Below are positions 62,162 to 64,000 of a DNA stretch of 64,000 bases, in pieces. The first letter of the stretch is position 1. Every line of letters begins with the position of its first letter. The notes beneath the pieces were generated by a model. It was not told the origin of the DNA, did no database searches, and worked only from the letters and a program-made list of their open reading frames with translations. The position numbers and the translations under genes were made by a program. The DNA comes from Bacteroides bouchesdurhonensis (GTDB taxonomy: Bacteria; Bacteroidota; Bacteroidia; Bacteroidales; Bacteroidaceae): assembly GCF_900155865.1 (NCBI RefSeq), contig NZ_LT707006.1:5129779-5193778 (forward strand), given 5' to 3'.

Positions 62162-64000
62162 ATGAAAACGCTACGAACTATCAAAAATATGCGGACATTG
62201 GGAACCCTCCTACCGTTCCTGGTCCTGTCCCTGTATCCCGGCGGTATTTCCGCCCAGTCCCGGGACACCCTGTACATGCACACCAGTGCCGGACACCCCC
62301 ACATCATCACCGTGACCCCGCGGGTAAAGACCTCCGGGCTTGCCGGACTGAGTGAGAACCAGATGCGGCGTGAAATCCAATACTACGACCGCTTCGGTAA
62401 TCCCAACCTGAACATCCTGCATGGCCTCTCCCCTAACGGGGAGGACCTGGTAAACCTGCAAACCTATGACGGGCTTAACCGGGAATCTTTCCGCTACCTG
62501 CCTGTAGGCGCGAATACCTCGGGAGGCGGATACATGGAACCTTACGCGGTGGGTGACATAGCCCGGGCGGCCGCTTACTACGGCAAAGACACTGCCCCCT
62601 GGAGCCATCCCGTCTACGAGAACTCCCCGCTGAACCGGGTCAGACAGCAGTTCGGTCCCGGAAAGGACTGGGAGGAACATCCTGTACAGACCTCGTTCCT
62701 TACCAACCAGAACCAAAAAGGGCTGGCGCATTACCTGACCTTCTACCCTAAATTGAGCGTGCGAATCTATTCCCTTTCTGCGGACAGCCTCACCTACCGG
62801 CAGGACTATGCGACAGGTACCCTCGACTGTACGCAGACCACCGACGAGGACGGTCACACCACATTGGAATTCAAGGACCGGGCTACGGACCGGGTACTCC
62901 TTTCACGCGTAATGGACGGGGAGGTGATGCACGATACCTATTACGTCTATGACGGCTACGGGAACCTGCGGATGGTATTGCCTCCGGCGGCTTCGGACTT
63001 GCTGACTTCTACCACCACTCCCGCTTCATGGATTGAGACTGTGGCAGCCATACAAAAGTATGCTTATATCTATAAATATGACGGGCGGAACCGTTGCATT
63101 TACAAGAAACTTCCCGGATGCGATCCTGTCTATACGGTGTATGATGCCGCCGACCGTCCTGTATTCCTACAGGACGGCGAACAGCGGGCCAAAGGGGAAT
63201 GGTCCTTCAGTATACCGGACGCTTTTGGAAGGATCGTCTTGACGGGGACCTGCAAGAATACACTGGATTATACGGCTGACCCGTTGAAGGACATCGTAGT
63301 AAAGGCTACCCGGCTCAAGGGAACGAGTCAGACCAATGACCTGAAAGGATATACGCTTCCCTCCCAAGTCACCCTGGCTACCCCGACGGTATTGAGTGTG
63401 AATTATTATGACCGCTATGACTTTGTCGGTTCCAATGGCATCCCTTCGGGAGCTTCTACTGCTTACGAAAAAGTAGCGGGATATGATGAGCTCAGGACAG
63501 TGGGAGTCAAAGGGTTGCTCACAGGAACGCTGACGGCGAAACTGAACAGTAGCGGAGCAGTATCGGGCTATCTGTACTCGGTGGTGTATTATGACGGGCG
63601 GGGACGTTTGATCCAGCAGCGGGGAAACAATTCTTTGGGAGGGGAGGATAAGATATTTACCGCCTACGACTTCCCGGGGAATCCTACGCAAGTCAGGAAG
63701 GTGCATACGGTCGGGGCGGATACACGGACGGAAGTCTATACCTATACTTATGATCAGGGGGAACGTTTGTTAAGGACTACCTATCAGTTGGACAATGACG
63801 CGGTGGTGACCCTGGTGAACAACACCTATGATGAGGTGGGACGTTTGAAGTCGGACAGCAGGAACGGGAATGCGAAGCTGAAGACAGAGTATGCGTATAA
63901 CGTCCGTTCGTGGACGAAGAGTATTACGGGAACGTTGTTCAGCCAGACGCTCAATTATCAGGAGGCGATAACGGGGAATACTCCCTGCTATAATGGGAAT
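62162..64000 (+). CDS. RHS-repeat/DUF6443 surface protein, 3' partial
   Basis: The frame from ATG 62162 stays open for 613 codons to the window end. The signal peptide ends GGISAQ. The N-terminal DUF6443-type segment shows REIQYYDRFGNPNLNILHG and LQTYDGLNRESFRYLPV, then YD-repeat-like units (YVYDGYGNLRMVLPP, YKYDGRNRCIYKKLPG, YTYDQGERLLRTTY, YDEVGRLKSDSRNG). RHS proteins form a shell and frequently carry a variable C-terminal toxin; that end is outside the window. G+C content is far above that of the neighbours, which suggests transfer. Confidence 0.85.
   Translation, partial: MKTLRTIKNMRTLGTLLPFLVLSLYPGGISAQSRDTLYMHTSAGHPHIITVTPRVKTSGLAGLSENQMRREIQYYDRFGNPNLNILHGLSPNGEDLVNLQTYDGLNRESFRYLPVGANTSGGGYMEPYAVGDIARAAAYYGKDTAPWSHPVYENSPLNRVRQQFGPGKDWEEHPVQTSFLTNQNQKGLAHYLTFYPKLSVRIYSLSADSLTYRQDYATGTLDCTQTTDEDGHTTLEFKDRATDRVLLSRVMDGEVMHDTYYVYDGYGNLRMVLPPAASDLLTSTTTPASWIETVAAIQKYAYIYKYDGRNRCIYKKLPGCDPVYTVYDAADRPVFLQDGEQRAKGEWSFSIPDAFGRIVLTGTCKNTLDYTADPLKDIVVKATRLKGTSQTNDLKGYTLPSQVTLATPTVLSVNYYDRYDFVGSNGIPSGASTAYEKVAGYDELRTVGVKGLLTGTLTAKLNSSGAVSGYLYSVVYYDGRGRLIQQRGNNSLGGEDKIFTAYDFPGNPTQVRKVHTVGADTRTEVYTYTYDQGERLLRTTYQLDNDAVVTLVNNTYDEVGRLKSDSRNGNAKLKTEYAYNVRSWTKSITGTLFSQTLNYQEAITGNTPCYNGN

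Noticed and set aside
62062..62857. Minus-strand frames of 82 and 215 codons
   Set aside because: They oppose the open RHS/DUF6443 frame on the plus strand, which has signal peptide and YD-type repeats; high G+C makes long antisense frames likely.

Overview
The window is a chromosomal segment of a gut Bacteroides species. The evidence is low GC, promoters of the TTG-N20-TAnnTTTG type, many short lipoproteins with SSC-type lipoboxes, 6-bladed-propeller and BACON-type surface proteins, and a large block of secreted glycoside hydrolases. No rRNA, tRNA, CRISPR array or intact insertion sequence was seen.

Region 1 (1-18,300) is mostly core. It holds the tail of a DNA/RNA non-specific endonuclease, a propeller lipoprotein, an MgtC/DUF4010 membrane protein, a CYTH protein, a 44-residue membrane protein, prfB with an intact +1 programmed frameshift site, and an M16 peptidase lipoprotein. 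These are followed by a minus-strand operon (transglutaminase-like lipoprotein, tiny lipopeptide, 222-aa exported protein, glutaminase-family lipoprotein), a long-chain acyl-CoA ligase and an M20 deacetylase (ArgE type).

Region 2 (18,300-38,600) is accessory and is the most interesting part. A repeated module appears twice almost intact (31,076-32,874 and 35,307-37,117): a lipoprotein ending in a C-x21-C-x8/9-C-x21-C helical hairpin, a small membrane protein, and a convergent membrane-anchored HTH protein. A third, partial set lies at 18,349-19,227. A related operon (25,796-23,990) carries a CxxC thioredoxin-like protein and a lipoprotein with eight cysteines in its last 46 residues. Six copies of one promoter geometry (TGTAACA-N5-TTG-N20-TAnnTTTG plus an inverted TGTAACA box 74-78 bp upstream) tie the transglutaminase genes, the thioredoxin/Cys-rich operon and three putative structured ~270-290-nt RNAs into one apparent regulon. 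The RNAs derive from a piece of the transglutaminase gene. KilA-N, O-antigen-ligase and decayed gene fragments are interspersed.

Region 3 (38,800-59,800) is a CAZyme block without SusC/SusD or a regulator. It holds GH105, GH127-like, GH92, aldose epimerase, GH125, a glutaminase-family protein, an unassigned barrel protein, GH76, GH43, GH2 and GH43 on the minus strand, and a divergent GH67. GH76, GH125 and GH92 point to alpha-mannan. GH43, GH67, GH105 and GH127 point to plant side chains. A shared box (TTTGTCCTTTATTGAA) lies upstream of three of its transcription starts, which suggests one regulator encoded elsewhere. The block ends in the 5' part of a truncated spore-maturation (SpmA-like) gene.

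Region 4 (60,040-64,000) is a long repeat-rich intergenic stretch. It is followed by a higher-GC island with the start of an RHS/DUF6443 surface protein that runs off the window. Four arrays of 22-bp tandem units, three of them palindromic, occur at 20,053, 37,514, 60,321 and 60,439.
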